This document shows positions 10,574 through 22,185 of a stretch of DNA of 64,000 nucleotides, piece by piece. Source of the stretch: Candidatus Thioglobus sp. (GTDB lineage Bacteria > Pseudomonadota > Gammaproteobacteria > PS1 > Pseudothioglobaceae); contig JAOJBP010000001.1 of assembly GCA_028228555.1 (NCBI GenBank), forward strand, positions 124,001 through 188,000, written 5' to 3'. The position numbers and the translations under genes are program-made. Every line of letters starts with the position of its first letter. Position 1 is the stretch's first letter. The notes beneath the pieces were generated by a model. It searched no databases, was not told where the DNA came from, and saw only the letters and a list, made by a program, of their open reading frames with translations.

Positions 10574-11239
10574 ATGAGAGTTAAAAGTACCTGGCACAAA
10601 ACCCAAGTCAAAACCATTGATGATATCGCTGGTGCTCTAGCTTTTAACGCTTGGCGTATTACTAAAAATCATTTAGAAGATTTAATCAATGAAGCTTATG
10701 TGATCGAAAAAGAGCAGGTATTTGATGTGATTCAAGAATACTTATGCTATTTAATTCAGTGTGTCGACCGGCTATCTTTTGACATTCTTGATGCTAAAAA
10801 ACGCCAAGAATTAGTAATTGCGCTTGCCAAACAATCAGCTGATTATTATCATGAAAATAAAGGCGAGCGCATTGGCCCAGGCGATCACTGGAAAGAGTTT
10901 ATCCAAACCTACAATGCTCGCTCTAAAGATTATAGTGATTATGAATTTAAAGATGGTGAGCCAAATTACCTATTCATGCGCTACTTTGGTGAGAAAATCC
11001 AGCACGCTATGACTGAGGTCGATGAAAAATGGATCATTCAGCAAATGGTTGAAATTCAAGCGCCTAAAGCCTTTAAATCTATCAAAAAGAGTGTGAATGA
11101 TCTTGTGTCGGTAGAACAAATTGTATCGAAAGAAGAAAAAGTCATTAAAAAGAAGAACAAAATACCACGCTCTAAACGTCCATCCACTCGACAAGACATT
11201 ACTTATAAGAACGAATCCTCAAGTGATAACATCGTTTAA
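10574..11239 (+). CDS. Uncharacterised 221-residue cytoplasmic protein
   Basis: I do not recognise a family. There is no signal peptide or membrane segment. Residues 1-175 look helical and are rich in aromatic and charged residues (for example EYLCYLIQCVDRLSFDIL and PNYLFMRYFGEKI). The last 45 residues are strongly basic and likely disordered (EEKVIKKKNKIPRSKRPS), as in proteins that bind nucleic acid; that reading is inference. The start ATG at 10574 overlaps a 6-codon frame beginning at ATG 10563 and ending TAA at 10581-10583. Codon use resembles that of its neighbours, so I see no sign of recent transfer. It lies between a rhodanese and trxC. Confidence 0.8.
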   Translation: MRVKSTWHKTQVKTIDDIAGALAFNAWRITKNHLEDLINEAYVIEKEQVFDVIQEYLCYLIQCVDRLSFDILDAKKRQELVIALAKQSADYYHENKGERIGPGDHWKEFIQTYNARSKDYSDYEFKDGEPNYLFMRYFGEKIQHAMTEVDEKWIIQQMVEIQAPKAFKSIKKSVNDLVSVEQIVSKEEKVIKKKNKIPRSKRPSTRQDITYKNESSSDNIV

Positions 11240-11303
11240 CTTGTAATTAATCCTAAATGCCCTTAGATACTCCTTATCGAAATAAAAAAATTAGGAGCTA
11301 TTT

Positions 11304-11726
11304 ATGATTACCATGTGCACAAGTTGTGGCGGTCTTAACAAACTGCCAACAGATAAACTTAACAACAATCCAAACTGTGGGAAATGCAGTAAGCCGCTTT
11401 ATATGGGTGAGCCTATTTCAATGAATGGCGCTCAACTCACGCGCGCTATTGATAAAACAGATGAGCTTTTAGTTGTAGATTTTTGGGCAACTTGGTGTGG
11501 CCCGTGTCAGCAGTTTGCTCCCACTTTTAAACAAGCTGCTAGTCAATTAGAACCTAGGGCGCGTTTTATTAAAATTGAAACAGAAGCTGAACAAGCTATT
11601 TCTGCCAAATATAATATTCGCTCAATTCCAACATTAGTGATGTTTAAAAATGGCCAGGAAATTGACCGTGTATCTGGCGCATTAAGTTCGCCAGACTTTA
11701 TTAATTGGGTTAATAAGCATGGATAG
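11304..11726 (+). CDS. trxC: Thioredoxin 2 (zinc-ribbon thioredoxin)
   Basis: 140 residues. An N-terminal zinc ribbon (Cys5-x-x-Cys8 and Cys25-x-x-Cys28) marks it as TrxC rather than TrxA. The thioredoxin fold follows, with the redox motif WCGPC (Cys65, Cys68) and the cis-proline segment SIPTLVMF. TrxC reduces protein disulfides and in E. coli is induced by oxidative stress. A clear ribosome binding site (TAGGAG) precedes the ATG. It is the third gene of a plus-strand group after a rhodanese. Confidence 0.95.
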   Translation: MITMCTSCGGLNKLPTDKLNNNPNCGKCSKPLYMGEPISMNGAQLTRAIDKTDELLVVDFWATWCGPCQQFAPTFKQAASQLEPRARFIKIETEAEQAISAKYNIRSIPTLVMFKNGQEIDRVSGALSSPDFINWVNKHG

Positions 11727-11795
11727 ATCAAAAATTAGCCGATTCGTAAAATTTCTAAAATTTTATCTTTCTAGACAATAATAAGCGAAAAAATC

Positions 11796-11839
11796 ATCGA
11801 AATATAGCTTTAAAATCTTATTTTTGGCTATTTTTCGAT
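11796..11839. repeat. Imperfect inverted repeat between trxC and the purine gene pair
   Basis: The arm ATCGAAATATAGC (11796-11808) is complementary at 12 of 13 positions to GCTATTTTTCGAT (11827-11839), with an 18-base loop. It lies in a very A+T-rich 210-base gap between convergent genes (11727-11936). It may be a weak transcription end for either side, but it lacks the G+C-rich stem and U-run of a normal terminator. I see nothing else in this gap. Confidence 0.35.
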
Positions 11840-11936
11840 AAAAAGCGGGTATTTATTAGTCTTTAAACCCTCATTTTCAATATTTCTGAAATTTTTAAAC
11901 TAAGATTTTAAGCGTTAAATGCCAACTAACAACCAT

Positions 11937-12500
11937 TTAACTCACTTTTGCTAAAATGCTCTTGAGTCCTGGCTTGTTTGCAAAAATTTCTTCTTTGCTA
12001 AGACCATCCATCTCATGAGGAAAGATTAGCCAGTCATCAGTTTTATGCAGATAATAGTCAGGCTCGATTTTGGTTTTATTGTTGTCTGGCTTATACCAAG
12101 GAACAGCAATCCGAATATCCGTTGGCGTATTTTTGCGAGACTTGGTGTGCAAAGTATCAATAATAGCTTGGATGCTTCTTCCAGAATCAAACACATCATC
12201 AACCAATAGCAGCTTATCTGCGGCATTGATATTACGAATCAGATAGCCCAAACCATGCACTTGAACCTGGTCACGTCGGTCGTCAATACCGTCATAAGAA
12301 GAGGTTCGAATGGCGATATGATCTGTGTCATTACCAAGATAAGCCAATATTTCTTGAATAGCAATACCTACTGGAGTTCCACCACGCCACACTCCAACAA
12401 TAAAATCGGGTTTAAACTCGCTATTGTGAATGGCAACTCCAAGTCTAAAAGAATCTAGTAATAAGTCATCCGCTGTTATATACGTTTTTTCTACCGACAT
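11937..12500 (-). CDS. Purine (hypoxanthine-type) phosphoribosyltransferase
   Basis: 187 residues with a type I phosphoribosyltransferase fold. The PRPP loop is VDDVFDSGRS (residues 100-109), and the phosphate-binding region near the start reads IVGVWRGGTPVG. It starts only two bases after a purine permease gene, so salvage of imported hypoxanthine or guanine is the best reading. The exact base preference cannot be fixed from sequence alone; xanthine or guanine are alternatives. Confidence 0.85.
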   Translation of the reverse strand: MSVEKTYITADDLLLDSFRLGVAIHNSEFKPDFIVGVWRGGTPVGIAIQEILAYLGNDTDHIAIRTSSYDGIDDRRDQVQVHGLGYLIRNINAADKLLLVDDVFDSGRSIQAIIDTLHTKSRKNTPTDIRIAVPWYKPDNNKTKIEPDYYLHKTDDWLIFPHEMDGLSKEEIFANKPGLKSILAKVS

Positions 12501-12502
12501 TG

Positions 12503-13792
12503 TTATAGAAATACAAACTTTGCAATGAACAGAGCGCTAACAACATACATACCTGAGCTTAAAGAAGACGCTTTACCAGTGAATAACTTCATCACCACAT
12601 AACTAATAAAACCAAAAGCGATACCTTGAACAATTGAAAAAGTAAATGGCATCATGAGAACCGTTATAAGAACAGGAACAGCTTCTGTTAAATCAGTCCA
12701 ATCAACCTTAGCTAAGCCAGCAGACATCAACACCGCAACAAACAATAAAGCTGGAGCAGTAGCATACGAAGGCACAATTGAAACTAGAGGCGCAAAGAAT
12801 AAAGCCACAAAAAATAAGCCTGCTGCAACGACTGCAGTTAGTCCAGTTCGTCCACCAGCGCTAATACCTGAACCAGATTCGATAAAGCTAGTTGTAGTAG
12901 AAGTACCCAAGCCAGCACCTACGATTGTCGCGACACTATCTGCAGTCATTGCTTTTTTCATATTGGGTAAATTGCCATCTTTATCAAGCATATTGCCCTG
13001 ATGTGCAACTGCAATTAAAGTGCCTGATGTGTCAAAAAGATCAACAAAAAGAAAAGCAAAAATTACACCAATCATAGCAATATCAAATGCACCAGCAATA
13101 TCAAGCTTCATGTAGGTTGGCTCGAGTGAAGGTGGCATGGACATAAAGCCAGAGAATTCAATCATACCCATCATTAAAGCAATAACTGTAATAGTAATGA
13201 TAGTAATCATTACCGCGCCAATAACTTTTCTGTATGCCAGAATAGCAATCATCAACAACCCAAATAAGGTTAGTAAAGATTCTGGTCTAGTGACATCTCC
13301 AAGGGTTACAAAAGTAGCTGCATGATCGACAACTAGACCTGAGTTTTTAAGAGCGATTAATGCTAAGAAAAAACCAATACCTGCTGCAATAGCATAACGC
13401 AAAGTCATTGGAATACTTTCAACTACCCATTGACGTAACTTAAAAATACTAATAAGTAAAAAAATTATGCCTGAGAATAATACTGCACCTAGTGCAATTT
13501 CCCAGTTATACCCCATACCCATTACAACACCAAAAGTGAAAAATGCACTCAAACCAACACCTGGAGCTAATACCACCGGATAGTTGGCATACAATCCCAT
13601 GATTAATGAACCAACAATAGCAGCGATAATAGTTGCCGTAAAGACAGCACCTTTATCCATGCCTGCCATACTTAATACATCAGGGTTTAATACAATAATG
13701 TATGACATGGTTAAAAAAGTTGTAATACCGGCAATAACCTCGGTTTTAATCGTACTGCCGCGATTGACAATATCAAAGTATTTATTAATCAT
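12503..13792 (-). CDS. NCS2-family purine permease (AzgA/GhxP type)
   Basis: 429 residues with about 12-14 membrane segments. It has the family's DLFDTSGTLIAVAHQ, the TADSVATIVGAGLGTST segment and SGISAGGRTGLTAV, the pattern of the AzgA-like hypoxanthine/adenine/guanine permeases. It would import purine bases with protons across the inner membrane. GAGGAG upstream of the ATG gives a strong ribosome site. It is directly downstream (after a terminator) of the rRNA operon and is followed after two bases by the phosphoribosyltransferase gene: import then conversion to nucleotide. Confidence 0.92.
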   Translation of the reverse strand: MINKYFDIVNRGSTIKTEVIAGITTFLTMSYIIVLNPDVLSMAGMDKGAVFTATIIAAIVGSLIMGLYANYPVVLAPGVGLSAFFTFGVVMGMGYNWEIALGAVLFSGIIFLLISIFKLRQWVVESIPMTLRYAIAAGIGFFLALIALKNSGLVVDHAATFVTLGDVTRPESLLTLFGLLMIAILAYRKVIGAVMITIITITVIALMMGMIEFSGFMSMPPSLEPTYMKLDIAGAFDIAMIGVIFAFLFVDLFDTSGTLIAVAHQGNMLDKDGNLPNMKKAMTADSVATIVGAGLGTSTTTSFIESGSGISAGGRTGLTAVVAAGLFFVALFFAPLVSIVPSYATAPALLFVAVLMSAGLAKVDWTDLTEAVPVLITVLMMPFTFSIVQGIAFGFISYVVMKLFTGKASSLSSGMYVVSALFIAKFVFL

Positions 13793-13863
13793 TTTATTAC
13801 TCTCCTCATTTTTTTTAATTTTGACAGTTATATCCTAAATTGAGTAAAGGATGTAAAAAAATC

Positions 13864-13904
13864 AAAAAAAAACCCCAGAAATCGTAATGATTTCTGGGGT
13901 TTTT
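13864..13904 (-). terminator. Terminator of the rRNA operon
   Basis: A perfect 13-bp stem, AACCCCAGAAATC (13871-13883) with GATTTCTGGGGTT (13889-13901), and a GTAAT loop. On the minus strand the stem is followed by a run of nine U (13872-13864). It lies about 10 bases past the end of 5S rRNA. Confidence 0.95.
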
Positions 13905-13913
13905 AGAATTAAA

Positions 13914-14031
13914 GCCTAGCAATGTCCTACTCTCACATGGGGAGACCCCACACTACCATCGGCGCTAAGTGGTTTCACTTCTGAGTTCGGAATGGGATCA
14001 GGTGGGTCACACTTGCTATTGTCACTAAGCA
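13914..14031 (-). rRNA. rrf: 5S ribosomal RNA
   Basis: About 118 bases. The minus strand begins with TGCTTAGTGACAATAGC, carries the conserved loop A/B stretch CCCATTCCGAACTCAGAAG and ends GTAGGACATTGCTAGGC, which pairs with the start. Ends are accurate to a few bases. Confidence 0.95.
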
Positions 14032-14227
14032 AACTGGTTGCAATACTGTATTAAATACAGCTGTTGCTAATTAAAAAGTTTCTATATCTTGATTAATAAA
14101 TTAATCTGAGATATAACAATTAAATACATTTATAAAGTTTGTACACTTACTCAGTGTATTGCATGACACATCAACACAAAAACTATAGATTGAATAAATT
14201 AATATCCAAATAATTTGGGTGTTATAT
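14032..14227 (-). other. 23S-5S spacer with processing-stem arms
   Basis: 196 bases without a gene. From the 23S end it holds the 3' arms of three segments complementary to the spacer before 23S: 14214-14236, 14154-14169 and 14116-14143. A local hairpin occupies 14084-14114 and a short one (CTGTAT/ATACAG) 14046-14060. These are the expected RNase III/maturation structures of the precursor. Confidence 0.7.
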
Positions 14228-17108
<2,881 letters not shown>

Positions 17109-17441
17109 ATATAACCCCAAAGTATCTGAGTTACATGATTCTTATTCACCAAGAAGTCACAAATTGTAATAAATTACAATCGGTGAATTCTATTTTTTAT
17201 TATTCAATGAGAGAAATAAATCTCTCACTGAGAATCCATATTTTTTGAAATTGTTGTGTCAATGCAATACACCAATGATAACTGTCATCACAACAGTCAT
17301 CGCGTTGTTATATTGTATATTTACAAACTTTACTTCATGTATTAAATTGTTAAAGAGCTCCAAACTCGAAAGCTTGGTATAAAAACTTAAACAAAGTAAC
17401 AATTACGTTAACTTGTTTAAGTTTTTAAACTTTAGAATAAG
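17109..17441 (-). other. tRNA-Ala to 23S spacer: boxA, hairpins and processing arms
   Basis: 333 bases without a gene. It carries a boxA-like antitermination site on the minus strand (17348-17359), a perfect AT-rich hairpin (ATTGTAAT/ATTACAAT, 17163-17180) inside an outer TTCACC/GGTGAA pair, a 7-bp hairpin TGAGAGA/TCTCTCA (17208-17227), and the 5' arms that pair with the 23S-5S spacer (17322-17350, 17256-17272, 17101-17119). I see no further tRNA in it. Confidence 0.75.
17348..17359 (-). promoter_or_regulatory. boxA antitermination site before 23S
   Basis: The minus strand reads AGCTCTTTAACA, a near copy of the E. coli rRNA boxA (TGCTCTTTAACA). NusB-NusE binding here would keep polymerase antiterminated through 23S. 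It is inside the tRNA-Ala/23S spacer, the usual place. Confidence 0.8.
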
Positions 17442-17517
17442 TGGTGGAGCCAGGGAGGATCGAACTCCCGACCTCTTGCGTGCAAGGCAAGCGCTCTCCC
17501 AGCTGAGCTATGGCCCC
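17442..17517 (-). tRNA. tRNA-Ala (anticodon UGC)
   Basis: 76 bases including an encoded CCA. Acceptor GGGGCCA pairs with TGGCTCC. The anticodon stem CTTGC/GCAAG encloses the loop CTTGCAC, giving anticodon TGC, and the T arm GGGAGTTCGATCCTCCC is intact. Position in the 16S-23S spacer is typical. Confidence 0.98.
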
Positions 17518-17542
17518 AATAGATTATGATAATATCATAAAA

Positions 17543-17619
<77 letters not shown>

Positions 17620-17669
17620 GTAAAACAATAAATTGTCTTTAAGGGTCACTTAGTCTATTCTTTAAATTT

Positions 17670-17695
17670 TATCAAATAACTTGTTGTGGACACTC
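17670..17695 (-). other. 3' arm of the 16S precursor processing stem
   Basis: These 26 bases are complementary, with a single extra base and one substitution, to 19367-19391 on the other side of 16S rRNA. The pair would form the long stem cut by RNase III that releases pre-16S. Confidence 0.8.
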
Positions 17696-17705
17696 ATACT
17701 TTTCT

Positions 17706-19250
<1,545 letters not shown>

Positions 19251-19366
19251 AATTCTAACTATTTTGAAGCTTGGCTACACTTATAAATAAGTGCGCTTTG
19301 CGTTCAGTTTTTTTAAAAGCTTGATTGCTTTAGTTTTTTAATGTGCACTTGCACAATTTAATGTAC

Positions 19367-19391
19367 GAGTGCCCACACAAGTTATTTGATA
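19367..19391 (-). other. 5' arm of the 16S precursor processing stem
   Basis: This stretch is complementary to 17670-17695 downstream of 16S, as described for that arm. It lies just after boxA in the leader. Confidence 0.8.
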
Positions 19392-19393
19392 TA

Positions 19394-19406
19394 TTTTTAA
19401 AGAGCT
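19394..19406 (-). promoter_or_regulatory. boxA antitermination site in the rRNA leader
   Basis: The minus strand reads AGCTCTTTAAAAA, one or two bases from the canonical boxA. Its place between P2 and 16S, and a second copy before 23S, match the normal rRNA antitermination layout. Confidence 0.7.
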
Positions 19407-19428
19407 ACTGCAAAAAATGTAATTGTTA

Positions 19429-19529
19429 TGCAGTGAAAGATGGAAATTATACAGCGTTAAATCTACTTGTCAACACTTATTTCAACTTTCTTTTGCAAAA
19501 AACTTTTTACTTTTTTCGTGCAGTGAAAG
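19429..19529 (-). repeat. Direct repeat of 11 bases, one copy at each rRNA start region
   Basis: TGCAGTGAAAG (plus strand) occurs at 19429-19439 and 19519-19529, exactly 90 bases apart. Each copy is placed a few bases past a -10 box, where the initially transcribed region would be. It is probably the result of a promoter duplication, or a conserved start-site element. Confidence 0.75.
19446..19473 (-). promoter_or_regulatory. rRNA promoter P2
   Basis: Minus strand: consensus TTGACA (19473-19468) and consensus TATAAT (19451-19446) with a 16-bp spacer. The presumed start lies near the CTTTCACTGCA repeat at 19439-19429. Confidence 0.9.
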
Positions 19530-19535
19530 CGCAGA

Positions 19536-19563
19536 ATTATACTAAGATTTTTTTGATGGTCAA
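19536..19563 (-). promoter_or_regulatory. rRNA promoter P1
   Basis: Minus strand: TTGACC (19563-19558) and TATAAT (19541-19536), 16-bp spacer, followed by a G+C-containing discriminator TCTGCGC and the same CTTTCACTGCA element found after P2. An A+T-only UP-like stretch precedes the -35. Confidence 0.9.
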
Positions 19564-19582
19564 GCGTTATTTTGATTATTTT

Positions 19583-20056
19583 TTAAATTAATTCTTTAGG
19601 GGTTAATTTACTCTTTGGAACTGCTTTATTAAGCCACTTATCTGCCTTATCAAGATCAACAACTTCTTGATGAACATCGATCATTTCCATATCATTATCA
19701 TTCCAACCTTTAATGCCCATCTTTAATGATCGAACATTTTCAAATCCCAACTGTTGCATTGTCTGAGCCGCTAGGACGCTTCTATTACCTGATCGACAAA
19801 TAATGACGATATTTTGGTTTCTTGCTTTGGCAAGCTCTGGGACGGTGTCGTCATAATTCCAAACACAGGCTCCTTCGAGCACCCCTCTAGGAATATGTAA
19901 TGAATTTCTAATGTGCATCATCTCATACTCATAAGTTTCTCTTATGTCTAATAGAATAAGAGTTGATGTTGTGCTAATCTCTTCTTCCAGATCCCAAGGA
20001 AAGATTTCGTCCACTGTTTTTAACGCTAATTCTACTAACTGTTGATATTGATCCAT
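19583..20056 (-). CDS. Rhodanese-like protein, last gene of a two-component operon
   Basis: 157 residues. An N-terminal helical extension (1-25) leads into a single rhodanese domain: strand LILLDIRETYEYEMMHI and active loop CRSGNRS (residues 87-93, persulfide Cys87). A C-terminal tail of about 40 residues follows (GWNDNDMEMIDVHQEVVDLDK...), with a Lys-rich end. It begins 10 bases after the response-regulator gene. Its stop codon lies 20 bases from the -35 of rRNA promoter P1 with no terminator between, so transcription could run on into the rRNA operon. It may deliver or detect sulfane sulfur for the upstream kinase; that is inference. Confidence 0.88.
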   Translation of the reverse strand: MDQYQQLVELALKTVDEIFPWDLEEEISTTSTLILLDIRETYEYEMMHIRNSLHIPRGVLEGACVWNYDDTVPELAKARNQNIVIICRSGNRSVLAAQTMQQLGFENVRSLKMGIKGWNDNDMEMIDVHQEVVDLDKADKWLNKAVPKSKLTPKELI

Positions 20057-20066
20057 CTCCTAATTC

Positions 20067-20696
20067 CTATTTACAGCAGCCTTTCTCAGTCACCATTACT
20101 GCGACCTCTACTCGAGAGGACAACGATAGTTTTTTTAAAATTGATTTAACATGTAGTTTGACTGTACCGTCTGAAATGCCTAATTCTCTCGCAATTACTT
20201 TATTACTATGTCCTATCGATAGTTGGCACGCCACTTCCTTTTCTCGATTAGTTAAAATTTCAAATGATGGCTCGTTCTCGTTTAATTCATTACGTAAAAC
20301 TTTGGCTAAAATATGCGTCATGTCTTGTGCCACAACAATTGAGCCTTTTGAGATTTCATTCAATGCATCGACTAATTCATCAGGATCCATGTCTTTAAGT
20401 AAATAGCCTTGAGCTCCGTATTTAAGACAATTGCGTAAATCATTTTCTTCTGTGCTTGTTGTTAACATAACAACTGGCGCTATCGTCTGACGTGTTTTTA
20501 GTATCTGCAAAACCTCTACACCCGACATCTGAGGCATGCGTAAATCGAGAAGAATAATATCAACTTCTAAAGATGCAAGCTCTTCCAAGCCTTGTTCTGG
20601 TGATGAGGCAGCACTGGCCGAAATATTTTTTGATTCCAGTAAGGCGATTAAACCATTTCTGAAAAGTGTGTGGTCATCAATTATATATATATTCAT
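20067..20696 (-). CDS. NarL/LuxR-type response regulator
   Basis: 209 residues from the ATG at 20696 (MNIYIIDDHTLFRNG); a longer in-frame start would overlap the kinase and adds no conserved sequence. The receiver domain has the acidic pair near residues 7-8, phospho-acceptor Asp51 in IILLDLRMP, and Lys in GYLLKDMDP. The C-terminal LuxR helix-turn-helix (LTNREKEVACQLSIGHSNKVIA to GTVKLHVKSILKKL) binds DNA. The protein ends GCCK, two cysteines next to each other. It would be phosphorylated by the kinase encoded just upstream (7 bases between stop and start). The target genes are unknown. Confidence 0.95.
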   Translation of the reverse strand: MNIYIIDDHTLFRNGLIALLESKNISASAASSPEQGLEELASLEVDIILLDLRMPQMSGVEVLQILKTRQTIAPVVMLTTSTEENDLRNCLKYGAQGYLLKDMDPDELVDALNEISKGSIVVAQDMTHILAKVLRNELNENEPSFEILTNREKEVACQLSIGHSNKVIARELGISDGTVKLHVKSILKKLSLSSRVEVAVMVTEKGCCK

Positions 20697-20703
20697 ATTC
20701 TTT

Positions 20704-22185
20704 TTATTTAGCGAAATTAACAATAATGCGAGTGCCTTCGTCTATCTCAGATTCAACCTCAATTTCAGCACCAATTCGCTCGGCACGTTCTTTCATAATA
20801 TTCATACCAATATTATTCCCCATTATTTCACCAGGGCTTTGATCTTTTACGAAGCCAATGCCGTCATCTTCGATGAGTAGCTGACAATGCGGTTTTGCCA
20901 TGAGTAAGATCCTAACATTACGCGCACTGGCATGTTTTCGTATATTACTTAAGGCTTCCTGAGTTATACGCATAATTTGCATCTCAACCTCGGGATCAAC
21001 CCTTATCTTCCCTTTAACTTGTAAAAAAGTCGCAATACCTTCTTCAGATTTAAAGCGATTGACTAGATTTTCCAATGAAACCTCAATCCCCTTGGGGTCC
21101 AATGGAACACGAAAGTTGCACATCAATTCTCGCAGCTCTTGATTAGCTTGGTTAATATGAGTTTGTAAAGTTTCAACTTGATGATAAGCATCCATTTGTT
21201 CAGCCTGCTTCAATGAATTACCCAATACACTGACTTGTAATTTAAGACTATAAATGGTTTGCGCCAAAGAATCGTGAATTTCTTGCGATAAAAATAAGCG
21301 TTCTTGTGAAAGCTCCATACGCTTAGTTTGCTCATTTAAAAAAGACTTATCCAATGCGATAGCGATATTTTCAGCAATCGATTCTAATAACGCCCTTTCA
21401 TCAAAAGCAAGTGAAGGCTCACTATCAAAAAACAAGTTAAATATGCCTAAGGTTTTTCCATGATGACGCAGTGGGATAAAGATGGTACCGACATCAGCTA
21501 CTTTTTTAGATTGATTGCCGATACATTTAGCGCAAGAATGTACACTGAACTGCACGCCTGATTGCTTGGCCATTGCCACTTCGCCACAAAAACAATCACT
21601 ACTCAAAACTTGAGACTCTTGACCTTCTTTGTCAATAACACCTACTTGAGAGATGAGATGCAACTCTCCATCATCAGCCAAGCTTCTCGCAACGCCTGAA
21701 CTTGCGCCTGTCATACTTACAAACATACCTAAGAAATATTCGAATAATTCATCAGTTGAATGTAATTGATTGAGCTTTGATGACACACTATAAAGTGTTT
21801 CCAATGAGGCTGATTTATGGCTAAGACGCTGGATTTGTTTCTTAAGAATACTTTCCATATCATCATAAAGATGCTGGTTTTCATCAATTAAGTGGTTAAT
21901 CGCTGTTGCAACAGGTTGGAACGTTGTGTTATGAGCCTCATCTAGGCGTATATTTTGGTTATATTTAAAGCCTGTTACCCATTTTTGTAAATTAGCAAAG
22001 GGCAAAAGAAAATCTTTGCGAATCGAAAGATATAACCCAAAATAAATTAGCAAAATCAAGGAAACTAAGAGGGCGTCAATAATATTTTGAGTTTTGTATA
22101 CTAAGGCAATCTCAGTAAATAGAAACGGAGAAAGTAAGACTGTTACGATAAAGTATAGATAAAATTTATATTGAATCTTCATCAT
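20704..22185 (-). CDS. NarX-like sensor histidine kinase with cysteine-bearing GAF domain
   Basis: 493 residues. Two membrane helices (about 8-30 and 36-55) are joined by only a few residues, so there is no periplasmic sensor domain. A HAMP-like/coiled segment (60-130) leads to a GAF domain (about 130-280) carrying Cys198-x-Cys200 and Cys218-x-x-Cys221. The HisKA_3 domain has phospho-His304 in SQEIHDSLAQT, and the ATPase domain has ALSNIRKHA and EDDGIGF. Cysteines in the central region also occur in NarX-family kinases, so metal, FeS or thiol sensing is plausible but unproven. The start overlaps the mnmE end by four bases. The pair with the NarL-type regulator is clear; the signal is not. Confidence 0.93.
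   Translation of the reverse strand: MMKIQYKFYLYFIVTVLLSPFLFTEIALVYKTQNIIDALLVSLILLIYFGLYLSIRKDFLLPFANLQKWVTGFKYNQNIRLDEAHNTTFQPVATAINHLIDENQHLYDDMESILKKQIQRLSHKSASLETLYSVSSKLNQLHSTDELFEYFLGMFVSMTGASSGVARSLADDGELHLISQVGVIDKEGQESQVLSSDCFCGEVAMAKQSGVQFSVHSCAKCIGNQSKKVADVGTIFIPLRHHGKTLGIFNLFFDSEPSLAFDERALLESIAENIAIALDKSFLNEQTKRMELSQERLFLSQEIHDSLAQTIYSLKLQVSVLGNSLKQAEQMDAYHQVETLQTHINQANQELRELMCNFRVPLDPKGIEVSLENLVNRFKSEEGIATFLQVKGKIRVDPEVEMQIMRITQEALSNIRKHASARNVRILLMAKPHCQLLIEDDGIGFVKDQSPGEIMGNNIGMNIMKERAERIGAEIEVESEIDEGTRIIVNFAK

Larger units (their letters stand above)
19251..19582 (-). other. rRNA operon leader and promoter region
   Basis: 332 bases without a gene. Reading in the minus direction it contains an A+T-rich UP-like stretch (19564-19585) that includes the rhodanese stop codon, promoter P1, promoter P2, a boxA (19394-19406), the 5' arm of the 16S processing stem (19367-19391) and a perfect 16-base palindrome CACTTATAAATAAGTG (19278-19293). 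Confidence 0.8.
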
